From: Limivivens faecihominis
GTDB lineage: Bacteria > Bacillota > Clostridia > Lachnospirales > Lachnospiraceae
Assembly (NCBI RefSeq): GCF_020686945.1
Contig: NZ_JAJEPR010000001.1
Coordinates: forward strand, 1-64,000
Length of the DNA: 64,000 bases
Direction of reading: 5' to 3'
Shown here: piece by piece, positions 33,370 through 41,916 of the stretch
Position numbering within the stretch: the stretch's first letter is position 1
Layout of the letters: each line of letters starts with the position of its first letter
The notes under the pieces: model-generated
The model's input: only the letters and a program-made list of their open reading frames with translations
Databases searched by the model: none
Told to the model about the DNA's origin: nothing
Translations under genes and position numbers: made by a program

Positions 33370-33520
33370 CGTCATAATGATAGTCAATGCTGTCGAGCGT
33401 TGCGATCAGGGAATCTTTCCGGATTCCCCGAAGGGAACATAAGGCATCCAGGGAATCAAAATAGTCCCGGAGCTGTGTGTTTACATAGCTCAGCAGAATG
33501 ACGGGATCCTTTGGAATCAT
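33347..33520 (-). CDS. Small DUF4250 family protein
   Basis: A 57-residue product (starts MIPKDPVILLSYVNTQLRDY, ends YDEKTNQFI). The pattern of an N-terminal PKDPV-LLS-VNT-LRDYY-like stretch followed by SLDALC matches the DUF4250 family found in clostridia; function unknown. Its ATG (33518-33520) overlaps the clpB stop codon as ATGA, so it is translationally coupled to clpB, and its 3' end runs into the shared terminator. It is short enough to be missed by a length cut-off. Confidence 0.85.
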   Translation of the reverse strand: MIPKDPVILLSYVNTQLRDYFDSLDALCSLRGIRKDSLIATLDSIDYHYDEKTNQFI

Positions 33521-36105
33521 CCGGCTTTCCTTTCTGCTTTCAGAGTTCCGTCCTGAAGTGTGATGAGGATGGTGTCGCCCTCATGGATCTCGCCGCTTAA
33601 GATTTCCCGGGCTGCGAGAGTCTCCACATGTTTCTGGAGGAACCGTTTTAAAGGCCGTGCTCCATAGACGGGGTCATAGCCACCATCTATGATATAGTCT
33701 TTTGCTTCCGGTGTCAACTCCAGAGAGATCTCCCGATCGGAAAGACGCTCGTTCAGATCTTTCATCATTAGGTCAACGATGTGGCCGATGTTGTCCTTGG
33801 TCAGAGGCTTGAACATGATGATCTCATCGAGACGGTTCAGAAATTCCGGACGGAAGTGACCGCGGAGGTCATTCATGACCAGGTTGGCCGCCTCTTCTTT
33901 GATGGAGCCGTCTTCGGAAATGCCGTCCAGCAGGTAGGAAGAGCCGATGTTGGATGTCATGATGAGAATCGTGTTCTTGAAGTCTACCGTCCGGCCTTGG
34001 GAATCGGTGATACGGCCATCGTCCAGTACCTGCAGAAGAACGTTGAACACATCCGGATGAGCCTTCTCGATCTCATCGAAAAGAACAACGGAATAAGGTT
34101 TCCGGCGCACGGCCTCGGTCAGCTGACCGCCTTCCTCGTAGCCTACATATCCGGGAGGAGCTCCGATCAGACGGGACACGGAATATTTCTCCATGTACTC
34201 ACTCATATCGATACGCACCATGTTGTTCTCGTCGTCGAACAGACACTGGGCCAGGGCTTTCGCCAGCTCGGTCTTACCAACGCCGGTAGGTCCAAGGAAC
34301 AGGAAGGAACCAATGGGCTTCGTCGGATCTTTGATGCCTGCTTTGGAACGGATGATGGCATCCGTCACTTTCTGCACGCCATCGTCCTGACCGATAACCC
34401 GTTTGTGGAGTTCTTCGTCCAGATGAAGGATCTTGGTCCGCTCGCCTTCGGTCAGTTTGGCAATGGGAATGCCGGTCCAGCGGGAGACGATACGGGCGAT
34501 CTCATCCTCGGTGACGCTTTCGTGTACCAGGGAGAGATCTTCATTTTTAACCTTTTCTTCCTCGATGGAAAGCTGCTGCTGGAGTTTGGGCAGTTCGCCG
34601 TACTGGAGCTCTGCAGCCTTGTTCAGGTCGTAGTTCTGTTTTGCCTTCTCGATCTGTTTGTTCATGTCTTCGATCTGCTCACGGAGTTTGGAGAGATTTT
34701 CGACAGAATGCTTTTCATTGTCCCACTGGGCTTTCTTTGTATTGAATTCATCCCGGAGCTCTGCCAGCTCTTTCTGAAGGTCAGCGAGACGCTCGCGGCT
34801 TAAATTGTCGGTCTCTTTTTTCAGGGCTGCTTCCTCGATCTCCAGCTGCATGACACGACGGCGGAGTTCGTCCAGCTCGGTGGGCATGGAATCCAGCTCG
34901 GTCTTGATGAGAGCGCAGGCTTCATCCACCAGGTCGATGGCCTTATCCGGAAGGAAACGGTCAGAGATGTAACGGTTGGAGAGGGTAGCGGCTGCCACCA
35001 GAGCGCTGTCGGTGATTTTGACACCATGGAAAACTTCGTAACGCTCTTTCAGTCCTCTTAAGATGGAAATGGTATCTTCCACCGTGGGCTCATTGACCAT
35101 GACAGGCTGGAAACGACGTTCCAGAGCAGCATCCTTCTCGATGTACTCCCGGTATTCATCCAGGGTAGTGGCACCGATACAGTGAAGTTCGCCACGGGCC
35201 AGCATAGGTTTCAGCATGTTGCCTGCATCCATGGCGCCGTCGGTTTTTCCTGCGCCTACGATCAGGTGAAGCTCATCGATGAAGAGGATGATCTTACCTT
35301 CGCTCTTCTTGACTTCTTCGAGGACGGCTTTCAGTCGTTCCTCAAATTCACCTCTGTATTTGGCGCCGGCCACCAGAGCACCCATATCCAGGGCAAAGAT
35401 GGTCTTGTCTTTCAGCGTGTCAGGAACATCGCCCCGGACGATACGCTGAGCCAGACCTTCTACGGCTGCGGTTTTACCAACACCGGGTTCACCGATGAGA
35501 ACCGGATTGTTTTTCGTCTTACGGGAAAGGATACGGATCACGTTACGGATCTCCGTATCACGGCCGATGACCGGATCCAGTTTCTGGTTTCTGGCTTTCT
35601 CCACCAGATCCTCGCCGTATTTGTTCAGGGTATCATAAGTTACCTCCGGGTTGTCGCTGGTCACCCGCTGATTGCCCCGGACTGTGGAGAGAGCCTGAAG
35701 GAAACGGTCTCTCGTGATGCCATAATTTCTGAACAGATCGCGGATACCGGCGTTGGGATAACGGAGCAGGGAGAGGAAGAGGTGTTCCACGGAAACGTAC
35801 TCGTCGCCCATGGCCTTGGCTTCATCCTCGGCGCTCACCAGCACACGGTTCAGGTCCTTGCCGATGTAAACCTGTCCGCCGGAAACCTTCGGCCGTTTGT
35901 TCAGCGCATCGATCAGGGAGCGCTGGAGCTCATCCTTGTTGATCTCCATTTTCTCGATCAGCTTGAGGATCAGGCTGTCTTCCTGGTTCAGAAGACAATA
36001 GAGAAGGTGTTCCTCCTCAATCTCCTGGTTTCCATATTCATATGCGATTTTCTCCAGGTCGTTGACGGCCTGAATGGATTTTTGTGTAAATTTATTGATA
36101 TTCAT
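33517..36105 (-). CDS. clpB: ClpB disaggregase (AAA+ chaperone)
   Basis: An 862-residue hexameric ATPase that extracts and refolds aggregated proteins with DnaK. Order: Clp N domain with two repeats (1-145); first AAA+ module with Walker A GEPGVGKT (near 205) and Walker B ILFIDELH; coiled-coil M domain (about 410-525), which separates ClpB from ClpA/ClpC; second AAA+ module with Walker A GPTGVGKT (near 605) and Walker B VVLFDEIEKAH; C-terminal small domain. It lacks the IGF/LGF-type ClpP-binding loop as expected. GGAGG precedes the ATG. A sigma-A promoter is visible, but no CIRCE or CtsR site was found by eye. Confidence 0.96.
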   Translation of the reverse strand: MNINKFTQKSIQAVNDLEKIAYEYGNQEIEEEHLLYCLLNQEDSLILKLIEKMEINKDELQRSLIDALNKRPKVSGGQVYIGKDLNRVLVSAEDEAKAMGDEYVSVEHLFLSLLRYPNAGIRDLFRNYGITRDRFLQALSTVRGNQRVTSDNPEVTYDTLNKYGEDLVEKARNQKLDPVIGRDTEIRNVIRILSRKTKNNPVLIGEPGVGKTAAVEGLAQRIVRGDVPDTLKDKTIFALDMGALVAGAKYRGEFEERLKAVLEEVKKSEGKIILFIDELHLIVGAGKTDGAMDAGNMLKPMLARGELHCIGATTLDEYREYIEKDAALERRFQPVMVNEPTVEDTISILRGLKERYEVFHGVKITDSALVAAATLSNRYISDRFLPDKAIDLVDEACALIKTELDSMPTELDELRRRVMQLEIEEAALKKETDNLSRERLADLQKELAELRDEFNTKKAQWDNEKHSVENLSKLREQIEDMNKQIEKAKQNYDLNKAAELQYGELPKLQQQLSIEEEKVKNEDLSLVHESVTEDEIARIVSRWTGIPIAKLTEGERTKILHLDEELHKRVIGQDDGVQKVTDAIIRSKAGIKDPTKPIGSFLFLGPTGVGKTELAKALAQCLFDDENNMVRIDMSEYMEKYSVSRLIGAPPGYVGYEEGGQLTEAVRRKPYSVVLFDEIEKAHPDVFNVLLQVLDDGRITDSQGRTVDFKNTILIMTSNIGSSYLLDGISEDGSIKEEAANLVMNDLRGHFRPEFLNRLDEIIMFKPLTKDNIGHIVDLMMKDLNERLSDREISLELTPEAKDYIIDGGYDPVYGARPLKRFLQKHVETLAAREILSGEIHEGDTILITLQDGTLKAERKAG

Positions 36106-36169
36106 AAGTCCTGCCTCCTTTTGGTATAGTAGGATTCATTGAGAACTATTTTGCATTTGTTCTATAACT

Positions 36170-36197
36170 ACTATAACACAAAAAAAGGAAATTGCAA
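36170..36197 (-). promoter_or_regulatory. clpB promoter
   Basis: On the minus strand TTGCAA (36192-36197), a 16-bp spacer and TATAGT (36170-36175), about 65 bp before the clpB start. Confidence 0.55.
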
Positions 36198-36252
36198 GTG
36201 TTTTTCTGAAAAAAATTGTACAAAATATTCGGGAAATTTACAGGAAATTCCG

Positions 36253-36450
36253 GTAAAAGCATGGATTGGGGAGTTTTGAGAATTGGGATCTGCAATTTGG
36301 TGTGTTTGACCACATTTGGAATTTTAAGAAATGCAGTCATGCATTTTTGGTACTTTCATTGACTGCATTTAGATTTTTGAGAATTGCAGTCATGCATTTT
36401 GGGCGCTTCCATTGACCACATTTGGGATTTTGGCGGTTTGCGGTCAATCC
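36253..36450. repeat. 53-bp tandem direct repeats
   Basis: Units start with TTGAC at 36306, 36359 and 36412, exactly 53 bp apart; each carries TGCAGTCATGCATTTT or a variant, and a degenerate copy precedes them from about 36253. Adjacent units also form an inverted repeat, AAATGCAGTCA/TGACTGCATTT. No coding potential is evident, and I see nothing gene-like from 36200 to 36583. Confidence 0.75.
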
Positions 36451-36583
36451 AGCACAGCGAAAGCGAAGTAACAGATACCTTGACTCGCCAGGCCTCATTT
36501 TCCGCCCAGCATATCAATGTATCAGCAACTTGATTTTCAAAACGCTGAACTTAAAAAATGTTGAAGCTGTGATTTTAAGAAAA

Positions 36584-36612
36584 TTGACATTTTAGTTAGT
36601 CTGTGCTAATAT
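36584..36612 (+). promoter_or_regulatory. Promoter of the TetR gene, implying a leaderless mRNA
   Basis: TTGACA (36584-36589), a 17-bp spacer and TAATAT (36607-36612). The ATG at 36619 is only 6 bases past the -10, so transcription would begin at or beside the start codon. Confidence 0.65.
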
Positions 36613-36618
36613 CTGGAT

Positions 36619-37251
36619 ATGAATACAGAAAAGGAATCTTCACGAAAAGAAATTTTAAAAGCCGCCAGGGAGGAATTTCTGGAGAAAGGATATAAGGGGG
36701 CGAGCCTTCGGAGCATCTGTAAGAAGGCGGGCGTCACCACCGGAGCTTTCTATTTTCAGTTTGAAAATAAGGAAGCAGTGTTGAAAGAGATCCTAGATCC
36801 GATCCTTGCTCAGTTTCTGCTGCTCATGAACCAGAACGTCAAGAGCGAGTTTGAGGAAGAAGCTTCCAGCTCGGATGCAGACGAGTGGATGGTGGAAATG
36901 ATCTGGCTGCATAAGGCGGAATTTCAGATTTTGATGACCGGGACAGCCGGGACTCCCTATGAAAAGGTGTTTGAGACCCTTCGGGAGGGCTTGACCAACG
37001 GTTTTTGCATGTTTTTTGAAAAATACGGGATCGCTAAAGTTGACCCGAAACTTCTGGATGTGCTGGTGCGGATGCGGATTGAGAGTTATTTGGCCGTCAT
37101 TCAGAAAGATTACAGTCTGGAGGAGACGAAGAAATTGGCAAGGCAGATTGGCGAATACTGTGACGCCGGGTTTGAGGCGCTGGTGAAGCTCCTGAAAATG
37201 GAAGGCAGCGAAAAGCTTCCAAAAACAGAATATCAGAAAAATGGTAACTAA
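36619..37251 (+). CDS. TetR/AcrR family transcriptional regulator
   Basis: A 210-residue repressor. The N-terminal helix-turn-helix (about 8-55) has the family pattern ILKAAREEFLEKGYKGASLRSI and AGVTTGAFYFQFENKEAVL; the C-terminal ligand/dimerisation half is variable. No Shine-Dalgarno sequence is visible before the ATG, which fits the leaderless promoter. The next gene, a methyltransferase, may be its target: an inverted CATAAC/GTTATG pair lies between them. A terminator after this gene separates the two transcripts. Confidence 0.88.
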   Translation: MNTEKESSRKEILKAAREEFLEKGYKGASLRSICKKAGVTTGAFYFQFENKEAVLKEILDPILAQFLLLMNQNVKSEFEEEASSSDADEWMVEMIWLHKAEFQILMTGTAGTPYEKVFETLREGLTNGFCMFFEKYGIAKVDPKLLDVLVRMRIESYLAVIQKDYSLEETKKLARQIGEYCDAGFEALVKLLKMEGSEKLPKTEYQKNGN

Positions 37252-37280
37252 GGTCCGAGGCAGCTGCCCCGGACCTTTTT
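37252..37280 (+). terminator. Terminator after the TetR gene
   Basis: GGTCCG/CGGACC (37252-37257, 37270-37275) around the self-complementary GGCAGCTGCC, followed by TTTTT. Confidence 0.85.
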
Positions 37281-37332
37281 ACATAACAAAATGTAACAAA
37301 CGTTATGCTGCAAAAGCGGAAAGGAGTTCTTT

Positions 37333-38142
37333 ATGGCAAGGAAGAAATTAACTTTATCAACGAAGGCAAATTATGGAAACTGGGTGCCGACAAATATCAT
37401 GAAAATGCTGGGAGCGGCAGACTCGGTGCTGGCCGTTCTGACGTTTCTTTTTCAGCGGGTTTTCCAGCTGAAACCGGCAGCCTGGGTCACTGGCATTCTC
37501 TGCCTGATTTTCTGCGCTTATACCTTTTATATGTGGCGCTGCCGGGAAGCTTTTGATTTCAAAAAGGGCGATATCATGGGGGATGTGCATCAGTTTCTGG
37601 TGGATCACCTTAAATGGGACGGAAAAGGCACCTTTCTCGATATCGGCTGCGGCGCCGGAGCGCTGACCATGCGCTGTGCAAAGACATTTCCGAAGGCCTC
37701 CTTTGTGGGAATGGACTACTGGGGAAAGGAATGGAGCTATGCGAAAGAACAGTGCGAGCAGAATGCAAAGCTTGAGGGTGTGGCAGCCCGGGGCCGTTTT
37801 GAAAAGGGAGACGCCGCAAAGCTTGCTTTCCCGGATGAAACTTTTGATGCTGTGGTGAGCAATTTTGTCTTCCACGAGGTCCGCACAGCCAGGGATAAGC
37901 GGGATGTGGTCAGAGAGGCCCTCCGCGTCCTCAAAAAAGGCGGGGCTTTTTCCCTTCAGGACATGTTTGCCCAGAAAGCGTTGTACGGAGATATGGAAGA
38001 CCTGGTGAAAGAGCTGAAAGCGGAAGGTTTCGCCGAAGTCCACTACATCGCCAATATCGAGAACCAGAACCAGCTCGTCCCGAAATTCATCCAGACCCCG
38101 TGGATGATCAAAGGCGCGGGAGTTTTGTATGGGGTGAAATAG
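37333..38142 (+). CDS. Membrane-associated class I SAM-dependent methyltransferase
   Basis: A 269-residue protein. Two predicted N-terminal helices (about 25-45 and 50-68) are followed by a Methyltransf_11/25-type domain with SAM motif I FLDIGCGAGALTMRCA (near 96), acidic loop GMDYWG, and FDAVVSNFVFHEV as motif IV. The substrate is unknown; the membrane segments suggest a lipid or quinone-like acceptor. GGAG lies 7 bases before ATG 37333. It follows the TetR regulator on the same strand, and regulation by it is plausible. Confidence 0.85.
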   Translation: MARKKLTLSTKANYGNWVPTNIMKMLGAADSVLAVLTFLFQRVFQLKPAAWVTGILCLIFCAYTFYMWRCREAFDFKKGDIMGDVHQFLVDHLKWDGKGTFLDIGCGAGALTMRCAKTFPKASFVGMDYWGKEWSYAKEQCEQNAKLEGVAARGRFEKGDAAKLAFPDETFDAVVSNFVFHEVRTARDKRDVVREALRVLKKGGAFSLQDMFAQKALYGDMEDLVKELKAEGFAEVHYIANIENQNQLVPKFIQTPWMIKGAGVLYGVK

Positions 38143-38200
38143 GAGCGGCGTTGGGCATTTTTACCTCTGTAGAAACTGTAAGATTTGTACAAAACTGCCT

Positions 38201-38230
38201 TTGAAAATTTATGTAAATTTGTGATAAAAT
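38201..38230 (+). promoter_or_regulatory. Promoter of the CarD-like gene
   Basis: TTGAAA (38201-38206), an 18-bp spacer and TAAAAT (38225-38230). Confidence 0.6.
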
Positions 38231-38261
38231 ATTTCTAACAGATAAAGAGGAGGTAAAAAGA

Positions 38262-38762
38262 ATGTATCAGATCGGAGAACATATCATGTACAAAAATATT
38301 GGTATCTGTGTGGTGGAAGAGATCGGAAAGCCAGGTTTTTCTGCGGATAAAGCCAAGGAATATTATACGCTGCGTCCGCTGGATGCGACGGGCAACGCAC
38401 GGATTTATGTTCCTGTCGATTCTGATATCTTTATGCGGAATATCATTACAAAAAAAGAAGCCTGTACTTATTTAAAAGAGCTCGAATCCATGGAAGCGGC
38501 TCCCTTTTACGTCAGTAAACCGGCCCAGCTGAAAGCCCATTATGACGGACTTATGGAAAGGCACGATATAGCCGGCCACCTGAAACTCTTCAAAGAACTG
38601 TACCAGAAGGAAAAGAAGAGAAAAGAGAGCGGAAAAAAGTTCGGCGAAATGGAATTCAACTACAAAAAACAGGTGGAACACCTGCTGGTAGACGAGTTTT
38701 CCTATGCCCTGAACGAGACACCGGAGCTGTCGAAAGAGCGGCTGTATCGGGCGATGGCGTGA
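38262..38762 (+). CDS. CarD-like RNA polymerase-binding regulator
   Basis: A 166-residue protein. The N-terminal 60 residues form the CarD/TRCF RNA-polymerase-interaction Tudor-like domain (starts YQIGEHIMYKNIGICVVEEI, with TLRPLDATGNARIYVPVD), and the remainder is helical and basic. CarD/CdnL proteins stabilise open complexes at many promoters; Firmicutes members are common but variable. A strong GAGGAGG site precedes the ATG. Monocistronic, with its own promoter and terminator. Confidence 0.85.
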   Translation: MYQIGEHIMYKNIGICVVEEIGKPGFSADKAKEYYTLRPLDATGNARIYVPVDSDIFMRNIITKKEACTYLKELESMEAAPFYVSKPAQLKAHYDGLMERHDIAGHLKLFKELYQKEKKRKESGKKFGEMEFNYKKQVEHLLVDEFSYALNETPELSKERLYRAMA

Positions 38763-38787
38763 AGCCGGAAACCACCGGGAATCCCCC

Positions 38788-38833
38788 AAAAAAGCTTGAG
38801 CAGAATCATTGAAATCTCTGCTCAGGCTTTTTT
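38788..38833 (+). terminator. Terminator of the CarD-like gene
   Basis: A long stem AAAAAAGC-TTGAGCAGA / TCTGCTCA-GGCTTTTTT (38788-38804, 38817-38833), with U run. Confidence 0.85.
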
Positions 38834-39362
38834 ATATACCCTTAAAAATTCAAAGAAATATAAAAGACTGCCCCTTGTGGATTGGCATGAGAGTGTGCAG
38901 ACAGGGCTGTGCGCGCAGATGAGATTGACGATACGGGATACGCCGGGAGCCTTTTTCTGGCTGAGTAGAGATATCTGCATAGAAAATGTGAACCTGCGCT
39001 ATCTGCATGGCTTTGGCGTTCTGGTTACAAGCAGAAAACCGATTGTCATTGAAAATAATGCATTCTGTAAATTGAGTATGGCGCCCATTTACATTTCCTG
39101 CGATGCAAACAACTGGTATGAGTCAGGCAGAGTAGAAGATGTTCTGATACGAAATAACAAATTTTACAACTGCCAGGGTGACGGTGTGATTTTTATAGAT
39201 CCTGTGATTGAAAAAGCATCGGAGGAAAGAACGGTACATAAAAATATCCGGATTGAAGAAAATGAGATCCATTATTCTGAAAAAAATCAGGAATTATACG
39301 CCCTGAAGGACTGCAGGAATGTCCAGATCAGAGAGAACAAGGAAAATCTGACTTTACGCTAA
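38834..39362 (+). pseudogene. C-terminal remnant of a right-handed beta-helix protein
   Basis: The open frame runs from 38796, but its first dozen codons are the CarD terminator, so only codons from about 38834 can be ancestral. The residues show beta-helix coils (ICIENVNLRYLHGFGVLV, IVIENNAFCKLSMAPIYISCDAN, VEDVLIRNNKFYNC, KNIRIEENEIHY). This repeating I-x-I-x-N pattern is typical of pectin-lyase-fold enzymes, possibly of the GH110-like group, but the N-terminal two thirds are missing and there is no ribosome site. Probably a decayed carbohydrate-active enzyme. Confidence 0.6.
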
Positions 39363-39420
39363 AAGAGTTTCATGCTATCATGATCTCAATGAAGAGATTG
39401 GGTGGCATGAAACTCTTTTT
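39362..39420 (+). terminator. Terminator after the beta-helix remnant
   Basis: A 14-bp perfect stem (39362-39375 with 39405-39418) with an inner ATCTC/GAGAT hairpin and TTTTT. Confidence 0.8.
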
Positions 39421-39444
39421 ATAACAGGAAAGAAGGTCGGCAGC

Positions 39445-39867
39445 ATGAAATCAGTAATCTCCATAGGAAATCAGGATTTTATATCGATCAGAGAAAACTA
39501 TTGTTTTTATATAGATAAGACGGATTTTATCAGAGAATGATGGGAGAATCAGGACAGTGTGACGCTGATTACCCGGCCGAGACGGTTTGGAAAAATTTTG
39601 AATATGAGTAGGGTAGAATACTTTTTTTCCGTGAAGTATTCAGGGCTTGGAACATATTTTGAAGGGCTGAATATCTGGAAAAATGACAAGCTGCGAAAGC
39701 TGCAGGAAGCGTATGTATCCGGTCACTGGGGAGAGCTTACGACTTTTATTCTCCACATTTAAAAGGGTAAGCAAAGAATCCATCTTTTCGGATCTGAATA
39801 ATCTGGAAGTTGTGACAACAACCTCGGAGAAATACAGCAGTTCTTTTAGCTTTAGAGAAGGTCAACA
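39445..39867 (+). pseudogene. Shattered AAA-ATPase-like (PF09820 type) gene
   Basis: The frame opens MKSVISIGNQDFISIRENYC and runs to an in-frame TGA at 39538-39540, then continues in the same frame with VTLITRPRRFGKILNMS (Walker A with Thr changed to Ile). Homology then jumps: the region that should hold Walker B is missing, joining directly to LQEAYVSGHWGELTTF. About 39750 the reading moves to another frame (LLFSTFK-RVSKESIFSDLNNLEVVTTTSEKY), with another short deletion at the hyphen. At least one nonsense change, one frameshift and two internal deletions are present. These genes are abundant, multi-copy and often decaying in gut Clostridia and Bacteroidetes. Confidence 0.75.
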
Positions 39868-39904
39868 GGGACAGGAAAAGAGCCAAAAACACCGTCCCCA
39901 TTGG
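39868..39904. repeat. 37-bp dispersed imperfect palindrome, copy 2 of 3
   Basis: Begins GGGACAGG and ends CGTCCCCATTGG. It sits immediately before the ribosome site of the GH127 gene. Copy 3 lies just after that gene in the opposite orientation. Confidence 0.65.
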
Positions 39905-39918
39905 AAAGGAGACTCAAA

Positions 39919-41847
39919 ATGAAAGTACAAAAACAGATTTCACTGAAAGATTTCACCACCGCCGAGGGTTTTGTCGGCCGTTATCAGCATCTCATCAAGG
40001 ATGTGGTGATTCCGTATCAGTATAAGGTGCTTTGCGATGAGATGGAGGGCGTGGAAAAAAGCCATGTGATCCGGAACTTCATCAATGCAGGGAAGGCTCT
40101 CAGAGGAGAGGATGTGGGAGACGGCTTCTATGGCATGGTCTTTCAGGACAGCGACGCGGCCAAATGGCTGGAGGCTGTGGCTTATGCGCTGATTCTTTTC
40201 CCGGATACGGAGTTGGAGGCCACGGCGGACCGGGTTATCGATATCATCGCCGGAGCCCAGGACTCGGACGGCTATCTGAACACCTACTACACGATAAAGG
40301 ATCGGGACAAGCGCTGGACCAACCTGCTGGAAGGCCATGAGCTTTACTGCGCGGGTCATATGATGGAGGCGGCAGTGGCCTACTATGAGGCGACCGGAAA
40401 AGACAGGCTTTTGAAGGTGATGCTGAAAAATGCCGAGTGCATTTACCATCATTTTGTGACGGAAGGCCATGAGGGCTACCCGGGGCACCCGGAGGTGGAG
40501 CTGGCGCTGCTTCGGATGTACCGCGCAACTGGGGATAAGCTTTGCCTGGATCTGGCGGAGCATTTTCTGAATATACGCGGTGCAGACACCGCTTTTTACG
40601 AAAAAGAAGTAGCTAAGAGAACCTGGAAGGTATGGGGAGCTGATCCGACGGATCACGCTTACCAGCAGAGCCAGTGCCCGGTGCGGGAGCTGGACGAAGC
40701 CACTGGCCACAGTGTCCGGGCCGTGTATCTCTATACAGCCATGGCAGATCTGGCTTCCGAAACCGATGATCAGGAGCTGAAAAAAGCCTGCGATCGGCTC
40801 TGGAAGAGCATTACGGAACGGCGGATGTATGTCACTGGTGGCATCGGTTCCACGTTTCTTGGGGAGGCTTTCACGAAGGATTATGATCTTCCCAATGATA
40901 CGGCTTATGCGGAGACCTGTGCTTCCATCGGCCTGATGTTTTTCGCCTCCAGGATGCTGGAAAATGAGGTAAAGGGAACCTATGGGGACGTGATGGAGCG
41001 GGCCTTCTATAATACGGTTCTCGCAGGCATGCAGCTGGACGGCAGACGCTTTTTCTATGTGAATCCCCTGGAAGTGGTTCCGGGCATTGCCGGCGAGGCG
41101 GTGACGCATAAGCATGTGATTCCCCAGCGGCCCACCTGGTACGCCTGCGCGTGCTGCCCGCCAAATGTGGCGCGGCTCATCACTTCCATTGGAAAGTATG
41201 CTTACGGAGAAAATGGCAATACCGCTTACTGCCACCTCTATGTAGCGGGAGACACAAAGTTTGAAAATGGCTTGGAACTGAACTGCGTCACCGAATATCC
41301 CTATGCTTTTACGATCCGCTATGAGATCAGAAAGGGCGGAAAAGAGCTGGCAGTCCGTGTTCCGGGCTGGAGCAGCAGCGTGACGGTACGGCGGGGGACA
41401 GACGCCGGTTCTATGGCGGAGGTATCTTACAAAATCGAGAAGGGCTACCTCTATCTGGGAACCGTTGAGACGGGAGAGATCATTGAGCTCCAGCTGGATG
41501 ACGCCCCGGAATTTCTCTATGCTTCCCCGAAAATCCCGGATATCCAGGGCTGTGTGGCTCTCCAGAGAGGTCCGCTGGTCTACTGCTTTGAGGGGGCGGA
41601 CAATAACGGAGATATCCTGTCTCTAGCCATCGACGATTCGGAACCGGCAGAAGCGGAAGCTTTTGACCCGAAGCTCTTAAACGGTGTCACAAGACTGAAA
41701 GTGAAAGCTTTCCGAAAAGAGATCCCCGAGGGCCTGTATTCCGCCAGAAAGCTCAAAGAAACACCCTGCACGGCTTATGCGGTTCCCTATTACAGCTGGG
41801 GCAACCGGGGGCTGAATGAAATGCGGGTGTGGATGACGAAGCACTAA
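39919..41847 (+). CDS. GH127 beta-L-arabinofuranosidase (DUF1680 family)
   Basis: A 642-residue cytoplasmic glycosidase. An (alpha/alpha)6-barrel catalytic domain (about 10-430) is followed by beta-sandwich parts. The zinc/catalytic cluster CACCPPNVARL (near 410-420) contains the nucleophilic Cys typical of GH127, with ETCASIGLMFFASRM and TGGIGST upstream as further family motifs. No signal peptide, so it acts on imported arabinosides. The ATG at 39919 has AAAGGAG at correct spacing; an earlier TTG at 39901 lies in the repeat. No transporter or other sugar gene adjoins, and the gene is bracketed by inverted copies of a 37-bp element beside two pseudogenes, which suggests it arrived separately. 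Confidence 0.9.
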   Translation: MKVQKQISLKDFTTAEGFVGRYQHLIKDVVIPYQYKVLCDEMEGVEKSHVIRNFINAGKALRGEDVGDGFYGMVFQDSDAAKWLEAVAYALILFPDTELEATADRVIDIIAGAQDSDGYLNTYYTIKDRDKRWTNLLEGHELYCAGHMMEAAVAYYEATGKDRLLKVMLKNAECIYHHFVTEGHEGYPGHPEVELALLRMYRATGDKLCLDLAEHFLNIRGADTAFYEKEVAKRTWKVWGADPTDHAYQQSQCPVRELDEATGHSVRAVYLYTAMADLASETDDQELKKACDRLWKSITERRMYVTGGIGSTFLGEAFTKDYDLPNDTAYAETCASIGLMFFASRMLENEVKGTYGDVMERAFYNTVLAGMQLDGRRFFYVNPLEVVPGIAGEAVTHKHVIPQRPTWYACACCPPNVARLITSIGKYAYGENGNTAYCHLYVAGDTKFENGLELNCVTEYPYAFTIRYEIRKGGKELAVRVPGWSSSVTVRRGTDAGSMAEVSYKIEKGYLYLGTVETGEIIELQLDDAPEFLYASPKIPDIQGCVALQRGPLVYCFEGADNNGDILSLAIDDSEPAEAEAFDPKLLNGVTRLKVKAFRKEIPEGLYSARKLKETPCTAYAVPYYSWGNRGLNEMRVWMTKH

Positions 41848-41884
41848 CCACTGGAGACGGAGTTTTTGGCACGCTGTATGTCCC
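41848..41884. repeat. 37-bp dispersed imperfect palindrome, copy 3 of 3 (inverted)
   Basis: Begins CCACTGGAGACGG and ends GTATGTCCC. It is the reverse complement of copy 2 at about 28 of 37 positions and starts at the base after the GH127 stop codon. Confidence 0.55.
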
Positions 41885-41916
41885 CGATGGTCTGAGAAGT
41901 CATTTGACTTTTCCCC

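Noticed and set aside
36106..36200. CIRCE or CtsR operator before clpB
   Set aside because: No TTAGCACTC/GAGTGCTAA pair and no GGTCAAA direct repeat were found by eye; only a sigma-A promoter is seen.
36146..36340. 64-codon minus-strand frame upstream of clpB
   Set aside because: It covers the clpB promoter region and the tandem repeat, with no ribosome site and low-complexity AT-rich coding.
36306..36450. Tandem repeats as a CRISPR array
   Set aside because: The units abut with no variable spacers between conserved repeats, and no cas genes are present.
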